DNA of 25,232 bases, taken from Clostridiales bacterium (GTDB lineage: Bacteria; Bacillota; Clostridia; Oscillospirales; Oscillospiraceae). Where the stretch lies: the NCBI GenBank assembly GCA_020861055.1, contig JAJBTD010000138.1, positions 1 through 25,232 of the forward strand. The letters run 5' to 3'. Made by a program: the position numbers and the translations under genes. Shown here in pieces: positions 7,075 through 15,962 of the stretch. The notes beneath the pieces are model-generated. The model did not search any database. It was not told the origin of the DNA and worked only from the letters and a program-made list of their open reading frames with translations. Position 1 is the stretch's first letter, and the number at the start of each line of letters is the position of its first letter.

Positions 7075-8697
7075 TTAGTAGCCCATGTCCGGGTTGGCGG
7101 GGGCAGCGGGCGCGGGAGGCTCAGGCTTGTCGGCGACCACAGACTCGGTGGTCAGCAGGATGGAGGCCACGGAGGCGGCGTTCTCCAGAGCGGAGCGGGT
7201 CACCTTGGTGGGATCGACGATGCCGCTGGGGATCATGTCGCAATAGACCTCCTTGTAGGCGTCGAAGCCATAGCCCACCTTGCCGGAGGACTGGATCTTA
7301 TCCAGCACCACGCCGCCGTCGATGCCGGCGTTGGCAGCAATCTGCTTCACGGGAGCGGTCAGAGCCTTGGCGATGATGGAGATACCGGTCTTCTCGTCGC
7401 CCTCGGCGTCGGCCAACAGGGCCTCCACAGCGGGAATGGCGTTGACGTAGGCGGTGCCGCCGCCGGCCACGATGCCCTCTTCCACAGCGGCGCGGGTGGC
7501 GTTCAGGGCGTCCTCCACACGGAGCTTCTTCTCCTTCATCTCGGACTCGGTGGCAGCGCCCACCCGGATGACGGCCACGCCGCCGGCCAGCTTGGCCAGA
7601 CGCTCCTGGGCCTTCTCCTTGTCATAGTCGGAGGTGGTGTTAGCGATAAGGGAACGGATCTGACCCACGCGGGCCTTGATCTCGGCGGGGTCGCCGCCGC
7701 CGTCCACAATGGTGGTGGTCTCCTTGGTGACCTTCACCTGACGGGCGGAGCCCAGATGGAACAGCTGAGTCTCCTTCAGCTCCATGCCGGTGTCGGAGGA
7801 GATCACAGTGCCGCCGGTGAGGACGGCGATATCCTGGAGCATTTCCTTCCGGCGATCGCCGAAGCCGGGGGCCTTGACGCAGACCACCCGCAGGGTGCCC
7901 CGGAGGCTGTTGACGATCAGGGTGGACAGGGCGTCGCCCTCCACGTCCTCAGCGATGATCAGCAGCTTCTTGCCGGACTGGGCGATCTGCTCCAGCAGAG
8001 GCAGCAGCTCCTGGATGGAGGAGATCTTCTTGTCGGTGATGAGGATGACGGGATCGTCCAGGACGGCCTCCATCTTCTCGGTGTCGGTGACCATATAGGG
8101 GGTGACGTAGCCACGGTCAAACTGCATGCCCTCGACCACCTCAGAGTAGGTCTCGGCAGTCTTGGACTCCTCCACGGTGATGACGCCGTCGTGGGAAACC
8201 TTCTCCATGGCGTCGGAGATCAGAGCGCCCACAGACTCGTCGCCGGAGGAGATGGTGCCGACGCGGGCGATGTCGTCCGGGCCGGAGACAGGCTGGCTGT
8301 TGGCCTTGATCGCCTCCACAGCGGCGGCGGTGGCCTTGGAGATGCCCTTCTTCATGACCATGGGATTGGCCCCGGCGGCCAGGTTCTTCAGGCCCTCGGA
8401 GACGATGGCCTGAGCCAGCAGGGTGGCGGTGGTGGTGCCGTCGCCGGCCACATCGTTGGTCTTGGTGGCGACCTCCTTCACCAGCTGAGCGCCCATGTTC
8501 TCAAAGGGGTCCTCCAGCTCGATCTCCTTGGCGATGGTCACGCCGTCGTTGGTGATGAGGGGAGAGCCGTACTTCTTGCCCAGGACCACGTTCCGGCCCT
8601 TGGGGCCCATAGTGATTTTGACGGTGTTGGCCAGCTGGTCCACGCCGCTCTGGAGAGACCGGCGAGCCTCCTCGCCGTAGCTGATCAGTTTAGACAT
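7075..8697 (-). CDS. groEL: Chaperonin GroEL, 60 kDa (540 aa)
   Basis: This is the ATP-dependent folding chamber subunit, acting in the cytoplasm as a double seven-subunit ring with GroES. The ATP-binding GDGTTTAT segment is at 85-92 with D86. The apical domain follows, and the family signature AAVEEGIVAGGG lies near residue 400. The length is normal. The C-terminus is a Pro/Ala-rich segment ending in NPDMGY rather than the usual GGM-repeat tail. The start is supported by TGGAGG 10 nt upstream. It is the second gene of the groES-groEL operon with a 35-nt gap, and is controlled by the CIRCE-bearing promoter in front of groES. Confidence 0.98.
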   Translation of the reverse strand: MSKLISYGEEARRSLQSGVDQLANTVKITMGPKGRNVVLGKKYGSPLITNDGVTIAKEIELEDPFENMGAQLVKEVATKTNDVAGDGTTTATLLAQAIVSEGLKNLAAGANPMVMKKGISKATAAAVEAIKANSQPVSGPDDIARVGTISSGDESVGALISDAMEKVSHDGVITVEESKTAETYSEVVEGMQFDRGYVTPYMVTDTEKMEAVLDDPVILITDKKISSIQELLPLLEQIAQSGKKLLIIAEDVEGDALSTLIVNSLRGTLRVVCVKAPGFGDRRKEMLQDIAVLTGGTVISSDTGMELKETQLFHLGSARQVKVTKETTTIVDGGGDPAEIKARVGQIRSLIANTTSDYDKEKAQERLAKLAGGVAVIRVGAATESEMKEKKLRVEDALNATRAAVEEGIVAGGGTAYVNAIPAVEALLADAEGDEKTGISIIAKALTAPVKQIAANAGIDGGVVLDKIQSSGKVGYGFDAYKEVYCDMIPSGIVDPTKVTRSALENAASVASILLTTESVVADKPEPPAPAAPANPDMGY

Positions 8698-8732
8698 AAT
8701 CGATTACCTCCAATAGTTGAGATGATTTTACA

Positions 8733-9017
8733 TTACTCTACGATGGCGAGAATATCGCTCTGACGAACGATGGTCAGCTCCTCGCCGTCCACCTTGACCT
8801 GAGTGCCGGAGTACTTGCCGGTGACGACCTTGTCGCCCACCTTGATGGTCATGACGACCTCCTTGCCGTCCACCATGCCGCCGGGGCCGACAGCCAGGAC
8901 CTCAGCGATCTCCGGCTTCTCCTTGGCTGCGCTGGTGAGGATGATGCCGCCCTTGGTGGTCTCCTCCGCCTCGATCATCCGCAGGATGACCCGGTCAGCT
9001 AAAGGCTTGAGTTTCAT
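8733..9017 (-). CDS. groES: Co-chaperonin GroES, 10 kDa (94 aa)
   Basis: This is the lid of the GroEL chamber. The protein begins MKLKPLADRVILRMIEAEE, typical of the family. The mobile loop (about 17-33) contains TKGGIIL, and the fold continues through VGDKVVTGKYSGTQVKVDG. The length matches the usual 94-97 residues. AGGAGG 8-9 nt upstream fixes the ATG. It is the first gene of the operon, directly downstream of promoter and CIRCE. Confidence 0.98.
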   Translation of the reverse strand: MKLKPLADRVILRMIEAEETTKGGIILTSAAKEKPEIAEVLAVGPGGMVDGKEVVMTIKVGDKVVTGKYSGTQVKVDGEELTIVRQSDILAIVE

Positions 9018-9071
9018 AGTGAATGCCTCCTATAAAAATAAGAATTAACGAAGTGAAAAGGGGTTCTCGTT

Positions 9072-9098
9072 CTGGCACTCTAAAGTCCCGAGTGCTAA
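9072..9098. promoter_or_regulatory. CIRCE operator (HrcA binding site)
   Basis: The inverted repeat GGCACTC, nine spacer bases, GAGTGCTAA matches the CIRCE consensus TTAGCACTC-N9-GAGTGCTAA apart from the outer bases of one arm. It lies between the groES promoter and start codon, in the 5' leader. Known biology: HrcA represses groESL here and is relieved on heat shock. hrcA itself is not in the window. Confidence 0.95.
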
Positions 9099-9108
9099 GA
9101 ACAGTGTT

Positions 9109-9137
9109 ATCATAACCCATCCGCCGTAAAAATGCAA
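9109..9137 (-). promoter_or_regulatory. groESL sigma-A promoter
   Basis: Read on the minus strand, TTGCAT (complement of 9132-9137) and TATGAT (complement of 9109-9114) are 17 nt apart. Transcription would start near 9102, directly before the CIRCE element. Confidence 0.8.
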
Positions 9138-9196
9138 GCCCTTTGAGGGATATTTCCGATGAAATTCACAAATCATTCAAAAATAGCCTGACTGCA

Positions 9197-9233
9197 AAAC
9201 GGCGGGGAGGGAGCGAACCGCTCCCTCCCCGCC
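9197..9233 (-). terminator. Terminator of the XpaC-family gene
   Basis: A perfect 14-bp stem (9201-9214 with 9220-9233) with a 5-nt loop is followed on the minus strand by GTTTTGC. It lies about 230 nt past the stop of the XpaC-family gene and upstream of the groESL promoter, so it probably insulates the two units. Confidence 0.65.
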
Positions 9234-9459
9234 GGTCTGTTCTGTTTCGGCTTTTTTGTGTCAGATATCGATTTTATGACCATTTTCCGCATATAATCGA
9301 GAAAAACGGGCTTAAGGCTGCTTTTTCAGCCGAATTGCGCCGCGCGTCTATCCGAAAATGCCCGCTTTCCGCGCTCTGTCCCGGATACGCCAAAAATCGG
9401 CGGCGGGACGGTCACTTTTTAGCAGACGGGCGGAAGGAGAGCAAATTCGACCGGGCGGA
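9234..9459. other. Non-coding stretch downstream of the XpaC-family gene
   Basis: No gene is supported. It holds a small hairpin with a GGCTG/CAGCC stem near 9313-9328 and an isolated TATAAT on the plus strand (9292-9297) without a usable -35. It would form a long 3' untranslated region if the minus-strand transcript runs to the hairpin at 9201-9233. Confidence 0.4.
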
Positions 9460-10701
9460 TTACCACTTTCTCGCCTGGGACTGGGCCTGGGCCGCCGTGC
9501 CGCCGGAGGCGCTCTCCTCCGGGTCCAGAGTCAGATGAGGGGTGTAGCCCTCCTTCTCCGGCGTTTTGGGGGCCTTGGGAATCTTCATCTCTCCGGAGAG
9601 GCCATCCCGCTGGAGCATCCGCTCCATCACCTCGATGTCCGAGGCGATGTCCAGCATATCGCCCTCGAAGAGCTTATCCAGCTGTATCTCGAAGCCCTCC
9701 ACCACCTTGTCCAGAATGCCCGCAATGCGCTGTTTGGTGCCGTCGATATTGTCGCCGCCCACCGACTGGGCGTCCAGCTCGGCGTATTTGTTGAGCATTT
9801 TCAGGGTGGTGGGCAGATAGTAGTCCAGGAAGGTGTGCAGCTCGTTGGCCCGCTCCGGGTGTTTTTTGAGATAGTAGAGGATGTGTCGGGTGATCTCCTC
9901 GATGCGCGCGATCTTCCGGCTGATCTCCTCATCCGGAATGCGGTCGTTGGCGTCCCGGATCTGCTTGAGAATCCTGTCCTCGGCGGAGAAATCCAAATGA
10001 TCCGGGGAGGGCTCCGGTGCCTTCTCCTGCTTGGGCTTGGGCTGGGGCCGGGCGTAGGAGTTGTCCACCACCAGGGCCTCGGCGGAGAAATCCAGATAGG
10101 CCCGTTCTCCGAACGCCCCCAGGTCGATCAGCTCCTGGAGCGTCTCGCACACCTCGTCCAGATCCGCCTGGAGGGACTCCGCCAGGCGGCGGAGGGGGAT
10201 GATGGGCTCATTGCCCATCCGGGCCAGGTAGCGCTTATACTTCCGCTGCTGCCGGTTCAGGCGTCCGCCCTTGGCGGTCATCCAGATGCCCACGCCCGTC
10301 ATCAGCAGGGGGAACCAGCCGTCCTCCAGGACATATTCGGGAAAATATGGCATCCACTCCGCCACAATGGAGAAAAAGGTCACGCCGAAGAGGAAGATCA
10401 GCACTGCGCCGGCGATCGTCCACCCTTTGCCGTCCTTCAGCCTGACATAGGGGAAGGGCCGCCCCGGCTGATAGCCGGTGGTAGCTCGTCCGCTGCTGGG
10501 AGGGGTGGCGCCGGCCGAGTGTCCCCTTACCTGCTTCCGCCCGTCGCTGCCCGTGTGGGAATCCTTCACCAGCTTCATGATCAGCAGGACGACTGCCACC
10601 GGAGCGGTGGCGCCCAGGCAGAAGCAGACAATGATGACCCACCAGGGGATGTTGGGGAGCTTCTGGATCAGCTCGTCCAGGCTGTTGTTTCGATTGTTCA
10701 T
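9460..10701 (-). CDS. XpaC-family membrane protein (413 aa)
   Basis: It belongs to the family annotated as 5-bromo-4-chloroindolyl phosphate hydrolysis protein (XpaC), whose true role is unsettled. Hydrophobic segments lie at about 19-44, 94-116 and 129-143. A helical, winged-helix-like stretch (about 155-215) and a charged linker follow. The conserved XpaC core (about 255-385) contains ITRHILYYLKKHPERANEL, a run around DYYLPTTLKMLNKYAELDAQ and IASDIEVMERML. The ATG at 10701 is chosen for GGGAGG 5 nt upstream; a start 21 codons earlier lacks a site. In many Firmicutes xpaC sits next to a telA-type gene, which is absent here. It appears to be monocistronic. Confidence 0.85.
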   Translation of the reverse strand: MNNRNNSLDELIQKLPNIPWWVIIVCFCLGATAPVAVVLLIMKLVKDSHTGSDGRKQVRGHSAGATPPSSGRATTGYQPGRPFPYVRLKDGKGWTIAGAVLIFLFGVTFFSIVAEWMPYFPEYVLEDGWFPLLMTGVGIWMTAKGGRLNRQQRKYKRYLARMGNEPIIPLRRLAESLQADLDEVCETLQELIDLGAFGERAYLDFSAEALVVDNSYARPQPKPKQEKAPEPSPDHLDFSAEDRILKQIRDANDRIPDEEISRKIARIEEITRHILYYLKKHPERANELHTFLDYYLPTTLKMLNKYAELDAQSVGGDNIDGTKQRIAGILDKVVEGFEIQLDKLFEGDMLDIASDIEVMERMLQRDGLSGEMKIPKAPKTPEKEGYTPHLTLDPEESASGGTAAQAQSQARKW

Positions 10702-10768
10702 AACGTCCTCCCGTCCAAAGCAGGCGCTGTTGTCTGCATCGGACTGCTCTGCGCAAATTCTCATTATT

Positions 10769-10796
10769 AGTATACAACGAAAACCAGCCGCTTGAA
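10769..10796 (-). promoter_or_regulatory. Candidate promoter of the XpaC-family gene
   Basis: On the minus strand TTCAAG (complement of 10791-10796) and TATACT (complement of 10769-10774) have a 16-nt spacer and lie about 68 nt before the start codon. The -10 is good and the -35 moderate. Confidence 0.45.
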
Positions 10797-10861
10797 AAGA
10801 GGATTTTTTCAGATTTCAGGTAAAATAAAGGTAAGCGGAGAGAAGGCCCGGACTGCGGCGC

Positions 10862-12123
10862 CTATTGCCGCCCGTTGGGGAGGGCGCTTTGCCCGCGCCG
10901 CTGCCGGAGCAGGGGAAGGCGCACATAGAAGGTGTTGATGCCGTTTTCGCTTGCCGCCCAGATTTTGCCCCGGCAGCCGGTGACGATGCCCTCGGCGATG
11001 GCCAGGCCCAGTCCGTAGCTGCCGTTGCGCTCCCTGGCGGGGTCGGTGCGGTAGAAGCGCTTGAAGATGTTGCGCAGGTCTGTCCGGGAGATGGGCGCTC
11101 CCGGATCGCTGACCGAGAGCAGGCACTGTCTGGAGGAGATGCGCCGCAGGTCTACCTCGATCACGGAATGGGGATTGGCGTATTTTCCCGCATTGTCCAG
11201 CAGGATCTCCGCCACCTGCTGGAGCCGTACGGGGTCGCCCCACACCTCCAGCCCCGGCTCGATCCAAGTGGAGATGCTGTGATCCCGCTCAAAGCACACC
11301 GGCTCAAAGATCATCACCGCGTCCGCCACCGCCTTGCTCCAGTCCACCCGCTGTCGGACGGCGTTGGGCAAGCCGTTGTCCACCCGCGCCAGCTCCAGCA
11401 GCTGCTCGATCAGCTCCCGCATCTGCCGGGACATGATGAGGATGTGCTCGGAAAAGGTCTGCTTGGCCGCCGGGTCGTACTCCGGCTCCTGGAGCAGCTC
11501 GGCGTTGGTCAGAATGACCGTCAGCGGCGTTTTCAGCTCGTGGGAGGCGTCCGCCACAAACTGCCGCTGCTCCTTCCAGGCCTGCTCCACCGGCCTGACC
11601 GCCCACCGGGCCAGGAGGACGCTGACGAGGAGAAAGGCGGCAAAGCTGGCGACCCCCAGGAGCAAACAGGAAATCAGGGAGTCCGAGAGGCGGCTCTGTT
11701 CATAGCTGGAGTCCACAAAGACCAGGCAGTCCCCCGTGGGAACGCTGACCCGGCAGTAGCGGAGGCTGTACCCTTCCAGAATGGCGCTCTCCTGCCCGTC
11801 GGACAGGGCGATCTCCGCCAGGTCCTCCAGCACCGACCAGTCCGGGGGCGCGTCGGTGCCCTGCTGGGTCACGCCGATCACGGAGCCGTTTTGATTCAAT
11901 TGCAGGATGAAGCAGTTGTCCCACACCCAGGAGGGGGCGCGACCTGCCGCTCCCCCTGGCTGAGTACGGTGTCCGCCGCCACCATCATCCGCATCTGCTC
12001 CACGATCTCCTGCTCCAGAGCGGCCCGGTTGACCTGATACATCGCCACAAAGATGGCTGTCAGCATGACGGTGACGATGGCCATCATCGCGCAGACGAAT
12101 TTGACCCGCAGACGGCGTATCAT
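10862..12123 (-). pseudogene. Sensor histidine kinase, frame broken by one base
   Basis: This is the membrane sensor kinase partner of the OmpR-type regulator upstream. Its ATG overlaps that gene's stop by 4 nt (ATGA). The first frame gives MIRRLRVKFV, a membrane segment (about 9-31) and a sensor start, then runs out of frame and stops near 11896. The rest of the kinase is in another frame and joins near 11933-11937, a run of five G. One extra G there would restore a 420-residue protein. It would have a second membrane segment (about 151-172), H-box VADASHELKTPL with H195, N-box LLDNAGKYA (308-316), F-box IFKRFYRTD and G2 GLGLAIA (371-377). The G1 box reads SDPGAP, weaker than the usual DxGxG. 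A sequencing or assembly error is as likely as a real mutation. Confidence 0.88.
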
Positions 12124-12794
12124 GCCTTGCCGCCCTCCAGATGGTAGCCCATCCGCCGCACCGCCTCGATGCGGACGCCTGAGCCGATGCTCCGCAGCTT
12201 TTTCCGCAGGAAGCCCACATAGACCTCCACATGGTTCTCCACGGCGTTGGAGTCAAAGCCCCAGACCTTGGCCAGGATCTGCTCCTTGGGCAGGTTCCGG
12301 TCCCCCCGCTGCATCAGCAGCCGCATGACCTCAAACTCCTTGGCGGAGAGGCGGATCCGGTTCTCGCCGCAGGAGAGGGCGCCGCTGGCCAGGTCAAGGC
12401 TGGTGTCGCCAAAGGTGAGCACGTCCACCTGCTCCCCCTGGCGGCGGAGAAGGGCGTTGACGCAGGCCAGCAGCTCCCGTGTGTCAAAGGGCTTGGTCAG
12501 ATAGTAATCCGCCCCGGCGTTCAGGCCCTCCACCCGGTCGGTGACGTCGGATTTGGCGGTGAGCATGAGAATGGGGACGCTGTTGTGCTGTCGCCGGACC
12601 CGCCGGGCCAGCTGGAACCCGTCCATCCGGGGCATCATCACGTCCAGGATGAGCAGGTCGTACACCCCCAGCTCGGCATATTCCGCCCCGGCCTCCCCAT
12701 CGTAGGCGACGTCCGCCTGAAAGCCCTGGGCCTCCAGCAGCGTTTTCAGAGAGTCGGCCAGCAGCCGCTCGTCCTCAATAACCAGAATTTTCAT
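12120..12794 (-). CDS. OmpR/PhoB-family response regulator (224 aa)
   Basis: This is a DNA-binding response regulator of a two-component system. The receiver domain (1-115) has acidic residues E7-D8-E9, phosphoacceptor D51 (LILDVMMPRMDG), T79 (LMLTAKSD) and K101 (LTKPFD). The winged-helix effector domain (about 125-224) contains LSAKEFEVMRLLMQ, the helix segment VENHVEVYVGFLRKKL and the wing VRRMGYHLE. The ATG at 12794 follows GGAGG by 9 nt; an earlier in-frame start has no such site. It is translationally coupled to the histidine kinase. The signal is not predictable from the sequence. An 11-bp-phased direct repeat at its promoter suggests autoregulation. Confidence 0.95.
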   Translation of the reverse strand: MKILVIEDERLLADSLKTLLEAQGFQADVAYDGEAGAEYAELGVYDLLILDVMMPRMDGFQLARRVRRQHNSVPILMLTAKSDVTDRVEGLNAGADYYLTKPFDTRELLACVNALLRRQGEQVDVLTFGDTSLDLASGALSCGENRIRLSAKEFEVMRLLMQRGDRNLPKEQILAKVWGFDSNAVENHVEVYVGFLRKKLRSIGSGVRIEAVRRMGYHLEGGKA

Positions 12795-12825
12795 CGGTAT
12801 CCTGCCTCCTGCGGTATTTTCCTTC

Positions 12826-12858
12826 ATTATAATCCGCCAGCCTTAAATCAGACTGAAA
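12826..12858 (-). promoter_or_regulatory. Candidate autoregulated promoter of the two-component operon
   Basis: On the minus strand the -10 is TATAAT (complement of 12826-12831). No consensus -35 exists. In its place lie two direct repeats, TTTCAGTCTG (complement of 12849-12858) and TTTAAGGCTG (complement of 12838-12847), matching at 8 of 10 positions and phased 11 bp apart. This is the layout of OmpR/PhoB-type operators. Confidence 0.55.
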
Positions 12859-12902
12859 AGAGAGAGGGGATTTCCCTTTTGCAGCGGCGGCGCCAAAAAC
12901 GG

Positions 12903-12930
12903 TTGACATCCCCGCCCCGGCGTGTAAAAT
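12903..12930 (+). promoter_or_regulatory. coaX promoter
   Basis: A perfect -35 (TTGACA, 12903-12908) and TAAAAT (12925-12930) have a 16-nt spacer. They lie 52 nt before the coaX start and diverge from the two-component operon promoter. Confidence 0.75.
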
Positions 12931-12981
12931 AGAGCTGCGGGGCGCTGCGCCCCTAATCTGACAGAAACGGCGGCGTCTGCT

Positions 12982-13761
12982 GTGATTTTAGCCATCGACA
13001 TCGGCAATACCAATATCGTCCTCGGCGGTCTGGAGCAGGGCAGGAAGGTCTTCTCCGCCCGCTGCGCCAGCGACCGGAACAAGACGGAGGACGAATACGC
13101 CCTGATTTTCCAGGGGATTCTCTCCATGCACGGCGTCTCCCCCGACCGTATCGAGGGGGGCATCCTCTCCTCGGTGGTGCCTGTGCTCCGCACCGTCGTT
13201 CCCCGCGCCATCTATCTGCTCACCGGGAAGCAGATCATGGTGGTGGGCAACGGCCTGAAAACCGGGTTGAATATCCGCATGGACAACCCCGCCCTCCTGG
13301 GCAGCGACCTGGTGGTGGACGCGGTGGCGGCGCTGGCCAAGTATCCCACCCCTATCGCCGTCTTTGACATGGGCACCGCCACCACCCTCTCGGTCATCGC
13401 CAAAAACGGAGACTATATCGGGGGGATGATCATCCCCGGCCTCCGGGTGTCGGTGGACTCCCTCTCCGCAAGGGCCGCCCAGCTGCCCTATATCAACTTC
13501 GCCGTTCCCAAGGCCCTCATCGGCACGAACACGGTGGACTGTATGCAGTCCGGCGCCATCTACGGCTGCGCCGCCATGATGGACGGGCTCATCGACCGGG
13601 TGACGGAGGAGCTGGGGGAGCCGGTCTCCGTGGTGCTCACCGGCGGGCTGAGCAGTCTGGTGGGTCCCTGCTGCAAGCGGCCCATCCACATCGAGCAGGA
13701 TCTCCTCATCGACGGGCTGTATCTCCTCTACCAGAAGAACCTGCCCCGGCGAAAAAAGTGA
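12982..13761 (+). CDS. coaX: Type III pantothenate kinase (259 aa)
   Basis: It phosphorylates pantothenate in the first step of coenzyme A synthesis. The ASKHA-fold motifs are in order: DIGNTN at 6-11 for phosphate binding, the substrate-site segment GSDLVVDAVAA near 105-117, FDMGTATTLSVI near 126-137, and GGMIIPGL. The length matches the family. Translation starts with GTG, and the Shine-Dalgarno site is weak. No better start keeps the DIGNTN motif at its usual place six residues from the N-terminus. It has its own promoter and is followed at once by a tRNA gene. Confidence 0.95.
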   Translation: MILAIDIGNTNIVLGGLEQGRKVFSARCASDRNKTEDEYALIFQGILSMHGVSPDRIEGGILSSVVPVLRTVVPRAIYLLTGKQIMVVGNGLKTGLNIRMDNPALLGSDLVVDAVAALAKYPTPIAVFDMGTATTLSVIAKNGDYIGGMIIPGLRVSVDSLSARAAQLPYINFAVPKALIGTNTVDCMQSGAIYGCAAMMDGLIDRVTEELGEPVSVVLTGGLSSLVGPCCKRPIHIEQDLLIDGLYLLYQKNLPRRKK

Positions 13762-13780
13762 TCTGAGGTACAATTTTCGC

Positions 13781-13809
13781 TTGCAACTCGCCTCCGGGGG
13801 TGGTATAAT
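13781..13809 (+). promoter_or_regulatory. tRNA-Gly promoter
   Basis: TTGCAA (13781-13786) and a perfect TATAAT (13804-13809) have a 17-nt spacer. The -10 ends 20 nt before the mature tRNA. Confidence 0.85.
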
Positions 13810-13829
13810 ACCTTCGTTCATCCGGAGAT

Positions 13830-13900
13830 GCAGGTGTAGCTCAATGGCAGAGCTCCAGCTTCCCAAGCTGGCTACGAGGGTTCGATTCCCTTCACCTGCT
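13830..13900 (+). tRNA. tRNA-Gly (anticodon CCC)
   Basis: The cloverleaf is complete. The acceptor stem GCAGGTG (13830-13836) pairs with CACCTGC (13893-13899), with discriminator T at 13900. The D arm is GCTCAATGGCAGAGC. The anticodon stem CCAGC/GCTGG encloses loop TTCCCAA with CCC at 13862-13864, which reads GGG (Gly). The T arm has loop TTCGATT. The terminal CCA is not encoded. Confidence 0.95.
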
Positions 13901-13911
13901 GTGAAAGATCG

Positions 13912-13949
13912 TTCCCGGTTTGCTGTTCCAGCGGCAAACCGGGAATTTT
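13912..13949 (+). terminator. Terminator after tRNA-Gly
   Basis: A perfect 12-bp stem (13912-13923 with 13934-13945) is followed by TTTT. It closes the tRNA transcript 11 nt after the mature end. Any read-through would enter the ABC exporter gene, which shows no strong promoter of its own. Confidence 0.85.
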
Positions 13950-14001
13950 ATGCGCAGCTGCCCCTGTGCGCTGACATTCCTGGAGAGAGAGGCTGAACTG
14001 C

Positions 14002-15747
<1,746 letters not shown>

Positions 15748-15797
15748 GGCCAATGTTCTGACAGACAGCGGTGGCGGTTTAGCCGTTTTCCCGAAAG

Positions 15798-15846
15798 ACC
15801 AGCTCTCTTCCATCCTCAGGGAAATGGGAGAGAGCTGGTTTATTTT
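15798..15846 (+). terminator. Terminator after the ABC exporter
   Basis: A 15-bp stem including one G-T pair (15798-15812 with 15825-15839) and a 12-nt loop is followed by TTATTTT. It lies 50 nt past the stop codon. Confidence 0.85.
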
Positions 15847-15889
15847 GCCATTTTCCTCGAAAAGTCTCGATAAAAAGTGGCGGTTCGGC

Positions 15890-15930
15890 TGTCGAAATCC
15901 ATTGCAAAACGAAACTATCTGTGGTAGATT
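15890..15930 (+). promoter_or_regulatory. 0A box and promoter of the second Spo0A-like gene
   Basis: An exact Spo0A-box core TGTCGAA (15890-15896) lies just upstream of a promoter with TTGCAA (15902-15907), a 17-nt spacer and TAGATT (15925-15930). A box immediately before the -35 would suit activation by Spo0A. This is an inference from position and motif. Confidence 0.55.
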
Positions 15931-15962
15931 AAGAAAAAACCACGATGAAAGGGGCTTGAAAG

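Noticed and set aside
6853..8763. Open frame of 636 codons on the plus strand over groEL
   Set aside because: It is antisense to groEL, with a composition of Gly, His and Leu runs and no ribosome site.
9292..9297. Plus-strand TATAAT as a promoter for an antisense RNA to the XpaC-family gene
   Set aside because: No acceptable -35 lies 16-18 nt upstream, and the local sequence is AT-rich enough to give this hexamer by chance.
11933..11945. Programmed -1 frameshifting to make the full histidine kinase
   Set aside because: The site lacks a standard X-XXY-YYZ heptamer in the correct phase, and no strong downstream stem was seen. Kinases of this class are not known to need frameshifting.
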